Below the pieces are notes generated by a model that saw only the letters and a list, made by a program, of their open reading frames with translations, had not been told where the DNA came from and made no database searches. 64,000 nucleotides of DNA from Vanilla planifolia (Eukaryota > Streptophyta > Magnoliopsida > Asparagales > Orchidaceae), in the NCBI GenBank assembly GCA_023846275.1, contig CM043869.1:35366737-35430736 (forward strand), read 5' to 3'. The position numbers and the translations under genes were made by a program. Below, piece after piece: positions 25,228 through 38,439 of this stretch (the first letter of the stretch is position 1; every line of letters starts with the position of its first letter).

Positions 25228-28200
25228 TCAGTTGCTTTCCTTCTTCCTAAGGTTCTCAATCATCAGTTCAATCATATTCTTGTACGCAGGCATATAATGG
25301 TCCTTTATCATCTTGGGCGATAACCGGATCTTACCATACAAATGCCTCGGAGTTTCATACATTCCGATGCTTGGTTCACCAATAACACCCTTTCCAGTGT
25401 TTCCTTCAGATGCCTGTGCTGCTACTATATGTCTAATTCTACCTGGGGGAAAGAAATGGATCTCCTCTGTTGACTTGGGTTGTTTGCTCCTTTCAGTCAC
25501 ATTACTAAATCTTTCATCCTTTATATCGACGGTTTGTTCATGGGTTTGCATCTCTTCATCTTGCTTCTTAAGGTCCTTCTCAAGCTCTAACCACAATTCA
25601 CTTTCAGTTAGTTCTTCTGCCTCTTCCTCAGTTCCATTGCAGTATTGATTGCTACAGGAACCAACAGCAACAGTTTGATCTAAAAACATATCATCTGCAA
25701 GTTTGATCGCTGCGGAATTTGTGTCTTCTTCCTGCAGTCTTCTAACTCGATGGGAACTCTCCTCTTCATGGCATGCGATGATACCAAGACAATCCATGCA
25801 CCTAGCAAATGCCAGGGCAGCTTGCTGTGCATTTTTGAGAAAGTCCTGGAACCTCAAACAGGAAAAAAAAAAAAAAAAAAAAAAAAAAGCTTTTTTTGTA
25901 ATTTTGATCACAGTAATCAACAAACATTGCCCAACATAACAACAATCAAAATCTACAAACACTGCACATGTTTGTACCTGGCTTTTGCAAGATATGATTC
26001 CTGCACAAGATGTGAAAGGTTGCTGAAATTGATCACGGAAGTCAGTTAACCATGAGGAAGCTGCTACCTGAAGGGAAAAATAACAGTTGCACATATCCTA
26101 AGTGTAAAAATTGGTGGAAGAAAACAGATACACATCAATCTAGAAATACAAAATGAACACAATTAGATATATTCAACACACCAGCTGAAATCTTTCAGTT
26201 CTAAACCCAAAGAGAAATAAATGAATGATGGGATAACTGAAACCAAAGATCAAGTCAAAAAGCATATGTTTTGTGTTCAAACTTTACAAGACAAAATTAA
26301 ATGCTCGATGGATTCATGAATAATAGCCTTGTTGTATCAATCAAAAATGTCATTCAATATAGGCAACAGAAAGATAAGTTTGAGCTTACACAGAGTGTAA
26401 AGAAATACAAATATGACATGTTGGTATGTGACAGAACACATGCACGAGGTCCACGATTTCTGAGCATATTATAAAAAATTCATCGAGAGACAAAGCATTC
26501 TCACCTCAAGCCGGAGATTATCAGCAGAAACAATTGAAAATGTTGGTACCAGATCTGAATTGTTAATAATAGTGTCCACAAATGTCTGTCCTGATTCTGC
26601 CAGGTCCCATGTCATGCAGACAGCTGACACCATTAGCAACACTAAAATCTGTTATTCAAACAAAATTATAGAAGGTTTTCATAAATTAAGTGTTTAGTAG
26701 GGATGAAAATTTGGGGTTCAACAGTATACTTTTTTTTCTTAACACATGTCAATTACTTGATGCAAAAAGTAGGCTGATTTCCAGTGGCAACAATCCACAA
26801 GAGAGAAATATTCTGATAAAGTATTGTTCTACATCAAACACTAAAATATTGTCGTTAAGAATAACTTATTTCATAGTTGATCCCCATTAGCTAATGGTGA
26901 AGAAATAACTAGTGCGTTCACATGTATTGAGGAAAGCTTAACATGAGGTAAATGGCAGGAATCCTTCTATCATGTATCAACTAATTCATTTATCATTTAT
27001 CACATAACCATACTTCTCTACAACCAAAGAGATCATTACACTAAGATTAATAGAACCATCATGGAAATGAAGTTTGTAATTGAAAATCATGAGATACATG
27101 CCTGGAGCAAACGCTATACATGTTGTTGAAGAGAAATCTATGCGCTCACGAAGAATGTATGTTAAAAGTGCAGCAATCCCAGCTCCTAAAGAATTGCCAA
27201 CAATCTAATGATAAAAAAGGATAACATCAGCAGAGCAACTCTAAAGTATCAACATTGAAATCTAGAAATAATTGATTCTATAAATAATCCGATGCACATG
27301 TAATGTTGCAATGAACATAAACAACATATATATAGGAAAGAAATCAATGCTGTAGTCTATAGTAGTTCAACTAAAGCCTTGAGAAGCTGTTCATTCAAGT
27401 TATGATAGATGACCTATGGGAGGAATAGGATAAAATATTGCTGAGATGGGTTTTGACAAAATCATTGAGAGAATCGTCATTCAAACTCAATCATCCACAA
27501 ATGCACTTCTCATCTCCCACTATCAAAACAAATGCTAGCACACAGAAAAGAATACAAATGGAGAACACACAGGAAAATAAAAAAGATGCCAAATATTTTA
27601 TGTGAAAATCCCAAACTTTGAAGAAAACCTGATTGCACTCCAAAGAAATTCACCAAACTTTACGAGATCATAAAGAGAATATAAATTTTACTCTCAAGCT
27701 TGTAAATCTCCTTTGGCTAAAGCTTACACCTTAGATGTCTTAGTAGCTCTCACAAGAGAAAAATCTACTTAGGGTTTCGGATAAATCCTCATATCACATA
27801 TTCAAATAATTAGCTACCCCCACATGTCATTAGTAGAGCAATTTTCGCTTACAAGACGATATCATCACTTGGACCATGTTTAGAAAGTGTATGATTATTC
27901 CCCGATTACCCTTAAAAATATCGATCATTGTCCCTATAGTTGTGCAATGTGAGAAATATGGATAATTTTCTAAACTTATAATGGCAATCTTATGCCCTAT
28001 GATCAATGCTCACTGCTATCAATGATACAAAAATATACCAATAATATAGGTACAATCTTGTACCCCTATAATAATGCAACTGAAGAATACAATCTTGTTA
28101 TGTAACTTGACATACAACTTGAAAAATATAACCTAATCAAGTCTATGTGAGTCTCTTTCACCTTTATCATACTCCACACCCTAATGAATATTTGAAATGC

Positions 28201-29618
28201 TTTTCCAAATTGGTGTACATATATGTAAGAGTAACTTTACTTTAGTAACATCCTTTGATGGAAAGATGATCAAAAGAAGATGCACATGGTTTCTATTGAT
28301 TCCTATTTTATTGAAAGTAAGGACATAGGCTATAAAATATAGATAATCCCACATATTAATCTATATATTATTGTGCCAAATTTGAGACAAAAAATTCAAC
28401 TATGCTTTTTCCCATTATTTTTAAAGCAATTATATAGAATATACATATGATACTACTTGTCAACTAATATGGTGGAGATATTATGCATGAAAGTAAATGT
28501 GGTATCAAAGGGTTTACTAATTTCAATCCAATACACACATAAGCCCATAGGCAAATAAATTTACTATAGCTGAATCGATATTAAGCAAATTCAAAGTCTA
28601 TATATTAATCTCAAATCGTTTACATTCCATTTCCTAATCTATCTCAAAATAGTTGATATCTTGTTACTGTGGTTCTAGATCTACTTTTGCTTTGGGTGGA
28701 CTGGTTCGTAAGTCATTTCTATTAGACTTTCAACTTTTTAGCATTTATTATTCGTTATGAAAATTTACAATTAGTGTTATAAGAAAGTTCATTTGAAAAA
28801 GAGAAATGAAAATTGATGTCAAAAGATCTTTCAAAAGTTAGAATTGTTGTTTGACAAACTATTTAACAATTATAATGAAAGATTTTATAATAATATTATT
28901 TTAAAAATCAAAAGAAAAAAATAACTTGAAATTTATTAAAAATAGATTTTAATTTTAAGTAAAATGCAAAGAATGGGACTTTTTGGCATTTTCAATCGCA
29001 TTTTGCTTGTTTGGTTGGTTTGATGGGCAGTAGAAACATCCATAACATTGGAGTAACTCTTGAAGAATAGTTCATATTTGTTGTAATAAAAACTTAGAAA
29101 CCAAGCTTAATCTTCTGAACTTTGTGATGAATGAAAAATCAAATCGTTGGTGGTTGATGTGAAACTATATTCTGCATGACCTAACTCTGATTTGTTAGGT
29201 GAGTGAACAGAACTTAGTTGTCTTGGGTTGACTTCTATTGCAGCCTCATCCTAAGTTCACAGAACACTGGTTGGACTATTCAATATTAGATTAGGGGCAA
29301 AGTGAACTTTATAACTTGTATGCATGCTGCTTCATTACATTTATGTGCAAATGCTAACTAGTAGCTTACACTCCTGCTGCCCCTTTTCCAATTGATCACT
29401 GCAGATGGGAATGAAGCAGCAATTTTAAAGATTTCTTTTTAAAAGAACATCAAGGAAACTCTTGATAAAGTGATAACCAAGTTTGTTCTACTCCTAATGA
29501 AATTAATGTATAGACCTTCAGTGATCTATTGATGACTATGGATGTTATCACTTGTACGATTGCACAGGGACAGGAGAAAAGGATATGTAATACAATTAAG
29601 GGTGTGGGTGTGCTGATC

Positions 29619-29651
<33 letters not shown>

Positions 29652-32008
29652 CCAAACCAGATACCTTGATTTTATAGGTAGGATATTGGTCTGCTGCTTT
29701 GAGGAGGTAGGGAGTTGCACATTTTGCAATCCAATGGGCTGCAGAAACCATCCCAAAATGGGCATATCCTAAGATGACTTTTGAAACACCACATTGATCT
29801 AATATTGAGTGGCTGAAAGGAACCACCAAACCAGTTGCAGCAGTTAGCGTATCTTTGATGCTATGCATCCCTCGAACAATAAGGAGAATAGATTTGGAAC
29901 TTTTATCACGTAAAATTGTGAAAGATGGCTTTAGGAGCTGCAGAAATTTGCAAGAAAATTCAGAAACGAGGTTTAAAATAAAGTTCATTTAACCTAGCCT
30001 AAAATCAGTCAAGTGCAGCTTTTCACTCTTACGCACCCCTGCTTTGTTTTTTCGAAAAATAATGTCTTCTGGACAATAATCTGAGGATTTTAAAAAGAAT
30101 GAGAATGGCTTCTTTGACAAGACTATGCAAAGACCCAATAACCTTGAGAGGTATATCAACTCATCCAAAAGTGCTGGATCTTCTATTTTAAGGCAATGGC
30201 TTCCAGCAAATACACTTGAAAGTTGTAAACCCTGAAAGGCATTCAAAAATAAATGATTGTTGAGATTTTGCCATGGAAACACACTCTGAGACAATATTAA
30301 AAAGCCCCAGTAATCAACCAACCATCTTTTATATTCAGCTGACCAGCTAATAAAAGTGCAAAACTTGGCATTAATATATTGCTTAAATAAACTCAAGAAT
30401 GGCTCCGTATACATGGAACCACCTCTCTATTTTAACTAACTTGCAATTGACTAGTGCAAAAGCATAAAAAGAACCTTGAAGAATAGTAGAGGTTTTCATT
30501 GCCTTAATGCTCCATACAAACAAAAATATTTCCATGATATTAGATTGCACGCTATACCGAAGTTATGCATCCTTTTTGATAATCTATGGCAGGAGTTGAA
30601 ATGCCTTTTTGTTGTGATTACGTGGAGCAGAAAACAAAACCATCAATACTCCAAGAATGATGAATAAGAAACATGCGTAGTGCATGTTGCGGACAATGGA
30701 GCCATAGAGATGAATTTTTATAACTAGATAAGCATTGTCTAGTTTAAGAAATTGCTCATGAATAATCCATCATGTCCACGGTTTTCAGCAGCTTCAACCA
30801 TCATGCTTCCAGATGGATATTACTGCTATTGACATAGACATGATTATATAACAAAGACTTGCTGTAAGGTCTAGAATAAGAAGGGTGAAAGTTTCATCCC
30901 AGTTGATGTGCAAAGCTACGTCTAACAAAGAGAAACAATCAATCATCAAGTATGTAAAGATCATAGTGAATTAGGTAAAAATAAAAAATAGTTTTCCATT
31001 ATCTTATAAATAGAATAAAAGACACCTGAGATCACCCTGACCCCTGACTACTAGCAGCGGTGAGAGTTATAAAATGTGAAGAACCAAAAAAGATTTATGG
31101 AAATCTGTAGGTCGACAGAGACACATGCCAGTGGTAGACAATTGATTTCGGTCATTTGAATCATTCCCTTCAACTCCTCAAATGCAAAGAAACGTTACAG
31201 CCTCTATGAGTTACAGGTTTACAACACCAGCATATCCCAGTTTAGCATATTTACATAAAATTAATAATTTAACTAGTTGTAGTTATAGGATTTGATGCCA
31301 ATCAGTACAGATATTCTCCAAAAACAAAGAAGAGGCTTCGCGCTGGAATAAAAATGCACAATGAATTTAAACATCCAAGCTTCTAAGAAAAACAAGGACA
31401 TCTAAGCTCCTTGAATACAGAGATCTCTTTCTTCAAATTTAGCGAAGAATTAAAGCTCAATTCCTTTCTGTACAAACATCGCATACAAAAGAATAAAGCC
31501 CCACAAAAAAAGGAAGTTTTAGCAGCTAATAGTTGAACTTAGAGGTCCACCTGTTTCGACTTTATTAGGCGAAAATGTAAAAGAAATACAAAAATTTTAG
31601 CAACCATAAACCATTCTGAAAATGATAACCAATACAGTTAGTCAACGATCGACCGACCTCAACCAAATAAAATCTACCTACCTGCTTTCTCATATGATGT
31701 TTGATCCCAAAAGCCAAATCTCCAATTGGCCACCTCCCCAGGGTTTCCGAGTAAGTGAACCGGATCGTATCTGCCACCGTGGCGACCGCCTCCTGCCAAG
31801 TCGAAGGTGGCTCCGCTGGTCGCCGAGATAATCTCCGCTCCATCTCCGCATCCCTCTTACTTCGCTTTCCATCATCATCTATCCCCTCGTCTTTCTCATC
31901 TTCTTCCCCCTGCTTCCCAAAGCACCGCCGGCCCAACACGACGCACAACAGCATAGCCATTCCGGTGGCCGTAGCCGTCGTTGCCGCCGCTAATGTCGCC
32001 GCCGCCAT
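25228..32008 (-). CDS. Sn1-specific diacylglycerol lipase-like / class 3 lipase (alpha/beta hydrolase), 7 exons, 574 aa
   Basis: Predicted membrane-associated serine hydrolase that cleaves acyl groups from mono- or diacylglycerol-type lipids. Exons: 31682-32008, 30037-30231, 29665-29937, 27102-27204, 26505-26623, 25978-26067 and 25228-25845. Their sum is 1,725 bases, exactly 575 codons with the stop. The ATG at 32,008 is the first after an in-frame TAG. Residues 1-25 are Ala-rich and hydrophobic (likely membrane anchor). Residues 70-107 match the plant N-terminal lipase domain (FTYSETLGRWPIGDLAFG). The hydrolase core includes GTHSIKDT-like RGMHSIKDTLTAATG, then the serine elbow GNSLG with Ser270. 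Candidate acid is Asp323 (NSDLVPTFS) and candidate His is His552 (DHYMP), by family analogy. An acidic linker precedes the C-terminus. Plant relatives are somewhat longer (about 600-650 residues, from memory), the difference lying in the middle region. Introns are GT-AG except intron 4, which starts GC. Expression cannot be judged from the sequence. Confidence 0.88.
25863..25888. repeat. Poly(A)26 tract (poly-T on the gene strand) before exon 7
   Basis: On the lipase strand this is a run of 26 T ending about 17 bases upstream of the exon 7 acceptor, so it serves as an extreme polypyrimidine tract. Confidence 0.95.
27100..27101 (-). other. Non-canonical GC splice donor of lipase intron 4
   Basis: Exon 4 reads ...GCTCCAG followed by GCATGT. 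Only this GC donor joins in phase to the acceptor GTGTCAG before exon 5, giving the conserved FAPAVCMTW. The nearest GT (three bases further into the intron) would shift the frame. GC-AG introns are a known minor class, about one percent in plants. Confidence 0.75.
27560..28720. other. Probable retrotransposon remnant inside lipase intron 3
   Basis: Intron 3 is 2.46 kb, the largest in the gene. Its middle part contains TTTATGTGAAAATCCCAAAC, a phrase like that found in the LTRs of some plant copia elements (TTACGTGGAAAACCCC). Neither LTR ends nor target-site duplications could be delimited, so this is a weak assignment. Confidence 0.3.
29621..29650. repeat. Poly(A)30 tract (poly-T on the gene strand) just after exon 3
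   Basis: On the lipase strand a run of 30 T starts 14 bases after the exon 3 splice donor. U-rich intron starts promote splicing in plants, but a pure run this long is unusual. Confidence 0.95.
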
Positions 32009-33040
32009 CAACAGTCGATTCACACCCTACATCCGAGGAAAAAGAAGCAGGTCCATGATTGACGTAGCTTACAGATCCAACTGTGCCACCAGCGGTAGAA
32101 ATTCTTTGCTTCTTATACCGACGACCAACTGGAGGCGAAGCAGCCTTTACCAAAGTATACAAATGTACAGTTTTTAACACCATAAATATTAATAACTTAA
32201 ATTACAACAAGAAGCCAAATTTTAAATAAAGAAATGTAATGTATAAACTCGAATGTAGAACCTTCTTCAAACAAATACGATTACTAATAAGATAACGATC
32301 ATATGCCACATAATATTTCAAAAACAAACTATCAGATAACACCTAAAACAACATTTTCTTGAACCATCTCTAGAACCGACTCCTAATTTTAATTTTTTTT
32401 ATTTCAAGAAAAATATTTATCAACCATTATTTTATTTTTATAAGACTTTAAAATAACAATAAGTAAACTTTAAAATAAATCTACAATATTTTACAAATCT
32501 TACAAGATATACTTAAAAATATATAGGAATAAATTCAAGTTTATAGATCATATTGGTGAAAAAATATATTCTATAAATTATGATAAAAGCAAATTTTTAA
32601 AAACACTTTGATGTTTTAAAAATACTTATTTGGTTAATCATCACAAAAAATTCCACAATGAAGAGGAATTTTGGCATAATATTTTGTTAGATAATTTGAG
32701 TGTGGAATAAGCAAGCAGCTGGCGCAGGCGGCACGATTAGTGGGATAAAAGACTATCGGATTCCGGAGATATGCCTGGAGACGAAACTGGATCCGATATT
32801 GCCGATCGAATTATGGGAGACGCGCGACTCTAAAATGCACTGAACTTAGATTCATTTAAAAAAAAAAAATTGTTTTTATAAAAATTTCTTTTTAAATCAT
32901 TGTCAAAAGTACAAATTTTACCCACGTGTCTGTCCACCTGCCATCTGACTTGTCAACGTGGAGTGGGACAAGCAGGTTTCGCCTTTTTTTATTAACAATT
33001 TGTCTGCTTTCAATCGATAAGAAATGTCTATGACGTCCGG
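32009..33040 (-). promoter_or_regulatory. Upstream region of the lipase gene with G-box/ACGT elements
   Basis: About 0.9-1.0 kb upstream of the lipase ATG lie a palindromic G-box CACGTG (32,923-32,928, in the context CACGTGTC), a second ACGTG (32,956-32,960) and TGACGTCC (33,030-33,037). ACGT-core elements are bound by bZIP and bHLH factors, including those of the abscisic acid response. Three in 115 bases of otherwise AT-rich DNA is notable. The transcription start and TATA box are not assigned, so these could equally serve another unseen transcript to the right. Confidence 0.35.
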
Positions 33041-36000
33041 TCGTTGCTTTTATATATATTTTGAAATTTTAATTTTAGTTTTAAAATATTTATTTTTTAA
33101 ATTAATAATGTAGTTTTTTTGTTAATTTTGACTCCCTTGTTATCAACTACTTCGCAATTGGACCTGGAAATCAACCCATAATTAGACAGGCTGAAATGAA
33201 TTGAGAATAAAACCATTAACCATTTGATATAGGATTTTTTTTTATTTGAATCTACATCAAGTTCGAGTTACTCATCAATCCTATGAACCCAATTTGCATC
33301 TCTAATGGGAATGCATAATAAATCAAATATCCAATACCTTTCTATGTAGTTTAGTTGAAGAGTTCTTTTTTCATTTTCAAAGTTACGTCTATCCAATGAC
33401 CTCTTCATCTAACATTTCTAATTTACTCGAATATTATTAGTATTTTCATCCACTTAAATTTTGCAAATATAAATTCCTTTCTTTATTGTTCTCTAAAAAT
33501 TGATTATTGCCTAATTAAGATATGAAAGATATTTTATTTACATAAAAAATAAATTATTGAGATTTCTTTTATGATCTTAAAAAGGTTTCAAATTACATAG
33601 AATATTTTTTAAACATATGAAGAGTAGTTCTTTTAAGCCCAATGATTTCCTAACAAAGGAAACATCCCATGCCACTTTTGCCGACAATGCTTTAATGGTA
33701 CATTTATGTGATAAATAATATAAATTTTTTAGAAAGTAATATAGATATATTTTAACAGTCGATTATTTCAAACTAACCAACACAAATAACTAAAAGATAA
33801 AATATGATAAACAGAGTTGTTATGTTGTTTTACTTGATTTAAAATATAATGAAAGAACCAATCAATCAAACGTCTGACACACATCTAATAGTGTTGGTAT
33901 AAGTCAAATATTAAGTCATTTTTTGAGAATAAGATATGACTTATATAGACAAACATAACCAAATTAGCATGGTACTACAAATTTCACTATATATATAAAT
34001 TTATATATTTTTATTTCTTTTGCTTTAGCATTTATTTTGTTATCATTTTATTGTTTACATGGACGTTATTGTATTTAAATGCTTAGTGGTTGAGTTCTAC
34101 AATAAAAATTTTGATACTACATTTGGTTTTTTTTAAAGTATAAATTGGATGACCAAAACTTCTTTATTAGATGCCTAATTCATATAAGGAACAAACGAGA
34201 CATCCACTGATATAGGTCAATATATGAGTATTTAATTGTAGTTGATTGGCAACACTTAAGAAGCTTTAACAATTACGTCCAAAACTTGAGAATTCTACCT
34301 ATAGCATACAATAGTTGCAAACTCCTCTATGTCAAGGAGAATTGGAATAGAGCCTAAGAGATATCAATAAGTTATATAATACACATCATCTTAAATTTAA
34401 CCAAGATTCAATTATTATCATGCAACCTCACAAAGTAGCAACAACTTATCTACAAAGGTCATTTTTAAGTTTATAATTGTTTATGCTTAGCTAGTATTTT
34501 GACATATCATATGTGTGTACATCCTATCATATTATTTTTTTTATAAAGTTGCATAATATATGGGTGTATTAGAGATATTGGTGTTTGACATGCACCACTA
34601 CTTATTGTTGCATTTAGTTAATTTGATTTGCTCAATGCTAATCCTTGTCGCTTCTCACAACATTTTGGAGCTCCTTGGGGTCATAGGGTTTTGTCTAGAT
34701 CATCATGCTCAGTCTCTCATTCAGATAATAGCAATTAGGACCTCAAAGGGGAATGCAAGATGTAATAGGGCAACCATATATGATAGTCAACTCTGATAAC
34801 CAAATTATAGTAAGTTCATGAGGATTGAAAAGTATATGATATTTTTAGAAATTAAATTTTATCTTTTCTTCATGTTTTTTGGAAATGCTTTTAATGTGTG
34901 ATTCCTCACTTACATCAACTATAATTCAATACTAACTAGAGGTGTGATGCAATTGTGCCTCCTAACATTGCCTATGAGTTTTGCACTTTCTATTCCTTAT
35001 TTTATGAGCTTACTTATTGAAGAAATCTTATCATTATTTGACTATGTGAATACATATGACATGATGTAATCTCAACTATTTTTAATTTGGGTTTTACTCA
35101 AATGCATTCTACCAAATGCTTATTATCGTGTGATTGTTGATTTTGCAAAAAAAAAAAAAAATACACTTACTAGAAGTGCTTCTACCATGTTCATATTATT
35201 GATCTCTACACTTATTGTAAATATTATTGCAAAACTGTTCATTTTATGTTAAGTAGTGGCATAACACAAGTACTTATTGCAACTCTTTTTGGAGATCTTA
35301 ATATGTGCTATTAGTTGTTATTTTGTTAATAAAACACGTTTATCACACAACACATTTTCTAAACATGGGAATCTCATAATCTCATCATAAATTACATCGT
35401 ATAAAATCCGTGTTTTGTAATGACACTAACATCACCTCTTGCTTTGCCCAATATTCACCATCACAATCAACATTTTGTCTTTCATAGCATTTGATGGCAA
35501 AAAACATATTATCATGTAACAATACTCTAAGAAATAAACATAACTAAAAATACTAGTTTTGCACAGATGATCGCTGGCAATATAACATATTCTAATATTA
35601 TCATAATGTATGTGATGGCCTTAATTGAGTAGATAAGATGGAATGCAAGTAGAATTAAATCTAAAGATGATAAAGAAGAACAAAATAACACAGTCTCTAA
35701 CAAAGATGATGGAGATAATAAAAAATACAAAACAAAGAGTCATTTTAAACTTCTTAAACTCTCTTGAAAGAGTCTTTTAACACAATAAAAATTCTCAATA
35801 TTAACACAAAAAAACATGGTGATGATTTATCTCAACATCAATAATAAAAAACAATGTCTCATTTGCGATCCAAAAGCAATTAATTTATAAAATTTTTATT
35901 CCAATAAACTTCTCTTTATTCACATAAAATACAAAATAATCTCTATCAACTACGACAAATTTTTGTAATAAACTTATCCACTCAAATAAATAAAACAAAT

Positions 36001-37815
36001 TTTTATCATTGTAACTAAATATTATTTTTTTAGTTTTCCTTCTTACTTCTTATATGAGTATCACGCACAAATTTTATTTTCGATATTTATTCCATGATCA
36101 GATGAGACAGAAGTTGAATAGTCAAACATCTAATTCTATAATAGGATTTGAGTCATACTAATTTATGTAAATTAAATAAGAGATTGTAAACAAGTTAATA
36201 AATTTTAAAATTTACTATGAAACATAAATCAACAAAAAGAAGATATATATATATATATATATTCATCTAATAATGATTCCATGAATTACAAACAACCAAA
36301 AAAGACTAAAATGCCAAATTCTTTCCACATAATGTGATAAAATATATGATTTAAGCGACATTTAATTTATCAAATTATTTATAATAATTTGGAAATTCAT
36401 TGATTTATCATGACATCTTAAATGCCAAAAGAATTATTCATTTGAATAAGCTAGAAACATTCAAAAGTGTACATTCAACGCACCATGTGCTGTTGCTCTA
36501 TTGCTTAGTTTGGATTCTGCTAAATACTAAAGAAGTCATAAAACTTAGCTATACCTTACTAAAAATTAAGTGCAACAATTCAACTCTCAATGAAGTTTGG
36601 TTCGACGAACACCAGCAAGCGACCAAAATCAACACCAAAAACGAACTATTATTACAAATACAATACACCTTCACAAGCTATCCATTCTTGAAGTCTTCTA
36701 TTACTGTTTTGGTCTGCATGATTCCTACAGCTCCAAGAGAAGTTTGTTCAGTCTCCATTTTGTTCATTCGACATGACCTCAAAAGCACGCAGGAGAGAAA
36801 GCTGAGTCTAAAACGGTCCCAAGAGAATCGATCATTTCATTCAGGATTGCGAACTGACCAAGGAAATCTGAAAAAGAAACACCAAATATAGAAGAAGTAG
36901 AGAAAATAAAACATAATTTTTTTATAATGCAGAAAATCCTCGAGAAAAAAAGAAAACAAGAAAAGAAGAGAAAGAAAGAATTAATAGAAAAACTGTGACC
37001 TAGCAGCTCAATAAGCGTGCTAGAGATCAAATAGATATTTTCTGAGATGAAAAATGAGAATATAGGGAAAAAAAAAGAAAGGTGAAATATTTTATAGATT
37101 AAGAGATAGATGACAAGTTTAAATAAGCTTAAAGGATGTCTAAGCACAAGATCTCAATGTTGAGCTTGGGCGGAAGGAGAGCTAGGTGTGAAAGAAAGCT
37201 GGGCTAGACTCATCTGGGTGAGATGTTTAAAGAATAATGGTACCAAACAGAAGGAAAATATCATAGATTATAAATCAAAGTGTATAACACAACCAATTTC
37301 CCACTACTGATAAGAGAAGACATTTGTTGTTGCTGAAAATTTAAAAGGCCAAGGAGTGAAAATAGTAAATTAGAGGAAAATAATAAGTTAATACAGCTCG
37401 TGAGTGAGCAACTAAAGCATGAAGATGTTGCACGATGCTTACAAGTATCCCATCAAGATTCAAAGATGGCAATCTATTGACAAACTAAAACAAAAACATG
37501 AGTTGAGCAAGAGAACTTACAGGATTCGAAGATGCGACAAGCATCAGAAAATGATACAACAGTGAAGATATAAAAATGATAAGTCGGTAACTTAAGGGCT
37601 GATGTACGATGACGCATATTGGTTTATAACTAAACGATCAACTCATACAATAGCTTTGAAATCCTTTCCTGGTTTGCTTGTATTCATGACGCATCTCCAA
37701 GCAGCCACATAAACCATAAACTTATATTGTGCACAACTTGGTCCAATAAATTAGACCGAATAGAAAGATCAACAAATTGGCATTACTCTTAGATAATCAA
37801 AATTAAAGCAACCAG
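33041..37815. other. AT-rich intergenic DNA, no gene recognised
   Basis: The longest open frame is 163 codons on the plus strand (36,400-36,891). It starts at a non-ATG codon and has no recognised domain. The minus strand at 36,780-37,147 is low-complexity hydrophobic. A short (TA)n run lies at 36,243-36,262. Confidence 0.35.
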
Positions 37816-37953
37816 CTAACACAAGAAACACACCCTAACACAAGCACTGGCAATCCTAGGTTTGAAAACATTGAGCTCAAAACGTCTATTTGATCCTCTC
37901 ACTGTGAAGGCAACGGTTTGCCCATCGTCTGCATTTACTTTTTTATTAGACAT
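37816..37953 (-). CDS. Small unrecognised ORF (45 aa)
   Basis: An ATG-initiated frame of 45 codons that is less AT-biased than its surroundings and has mixed, non-repetitive composition (for example DDGQTVAFTVRGSNRRFE). I do not recognise it. It could be an exon of an undetected gene, part of the decayed element that begins to its right, or chance. Confidence 0.2.
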   Translation of the reverse strand: MSNKKVNADDGQTVAFTVRGSNRRFELNVFKPRIASACVRVCFLC

Positions 37954-38439
37954 TCTAAAATAACTTCGGTCATCAAACAAGCGTAAGAAAAAGGTCCATC
38001 AACTTCTCATCATAGACTATAAAAATAAGAGAGCTATCCTTCTATGAGGGCAGTAAAAGACATTATGAAAAACAAAATAATCACATTAATAAGGGAGAAG
38101 CTCAGGAAGTGCTGTGTCAAGTGAAACACTTGTGTAAAAGTACCAAAACAGATCAGATGCAATGCTCAAACATAATACCAACGAGAAAGATCTAAAGCAC
38201 ATCTACTACAATCTAAAATATGAAACTGTACATAACCAAAATGCATCTTTCACAAAATTTTCTTGACTCATAAGTGATTGTCCTCTAGTCCTGAATGCTA
38301 TCATGATATGATCTAACACTAAGCTTCTCACTTCATATCAAGATTTGTCACCTTAATCTCCAAAAGTGTGTTCCTTATCAATTGTTCCACAATGTTCATG
38401 AACTCTAACTATACTTTAAAATCAATTATATGCTTACTC

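Noticed and set aside
25313..26049. Plus-strand open frames across the lipase last exons
   Set aside because: Antisense shadows of exons 6-7, one of them running through the poly(A) tract.
32021..32023. GTG at 32,023 as start of the lipase
   Set aside because: Plant genes start at ATG; the first ATG after the in-frame TAG is at 32,008, five codons downstream.
31755..32183. Open frames overlapping lipase exon 1 on both strands
   Set aside because: Shadows of the GC-rich exon 1. The minus-strand frame reaching 32,183 is out of frame with the lipase, and the lipase frame has a TAG just upstream of its ATG.
34560..34796. 78-codon plus-strand hydrophobic frame
   Set aside because: No family resemblance, non-ATG start and no splice-supported extension.
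36400..36891. 163-codon plus-strand open frame
   Set aside because: Non-ATG start, no recognisable domain, AT-driven composition; the overlapping minus-strand frame is also plausible as chance.
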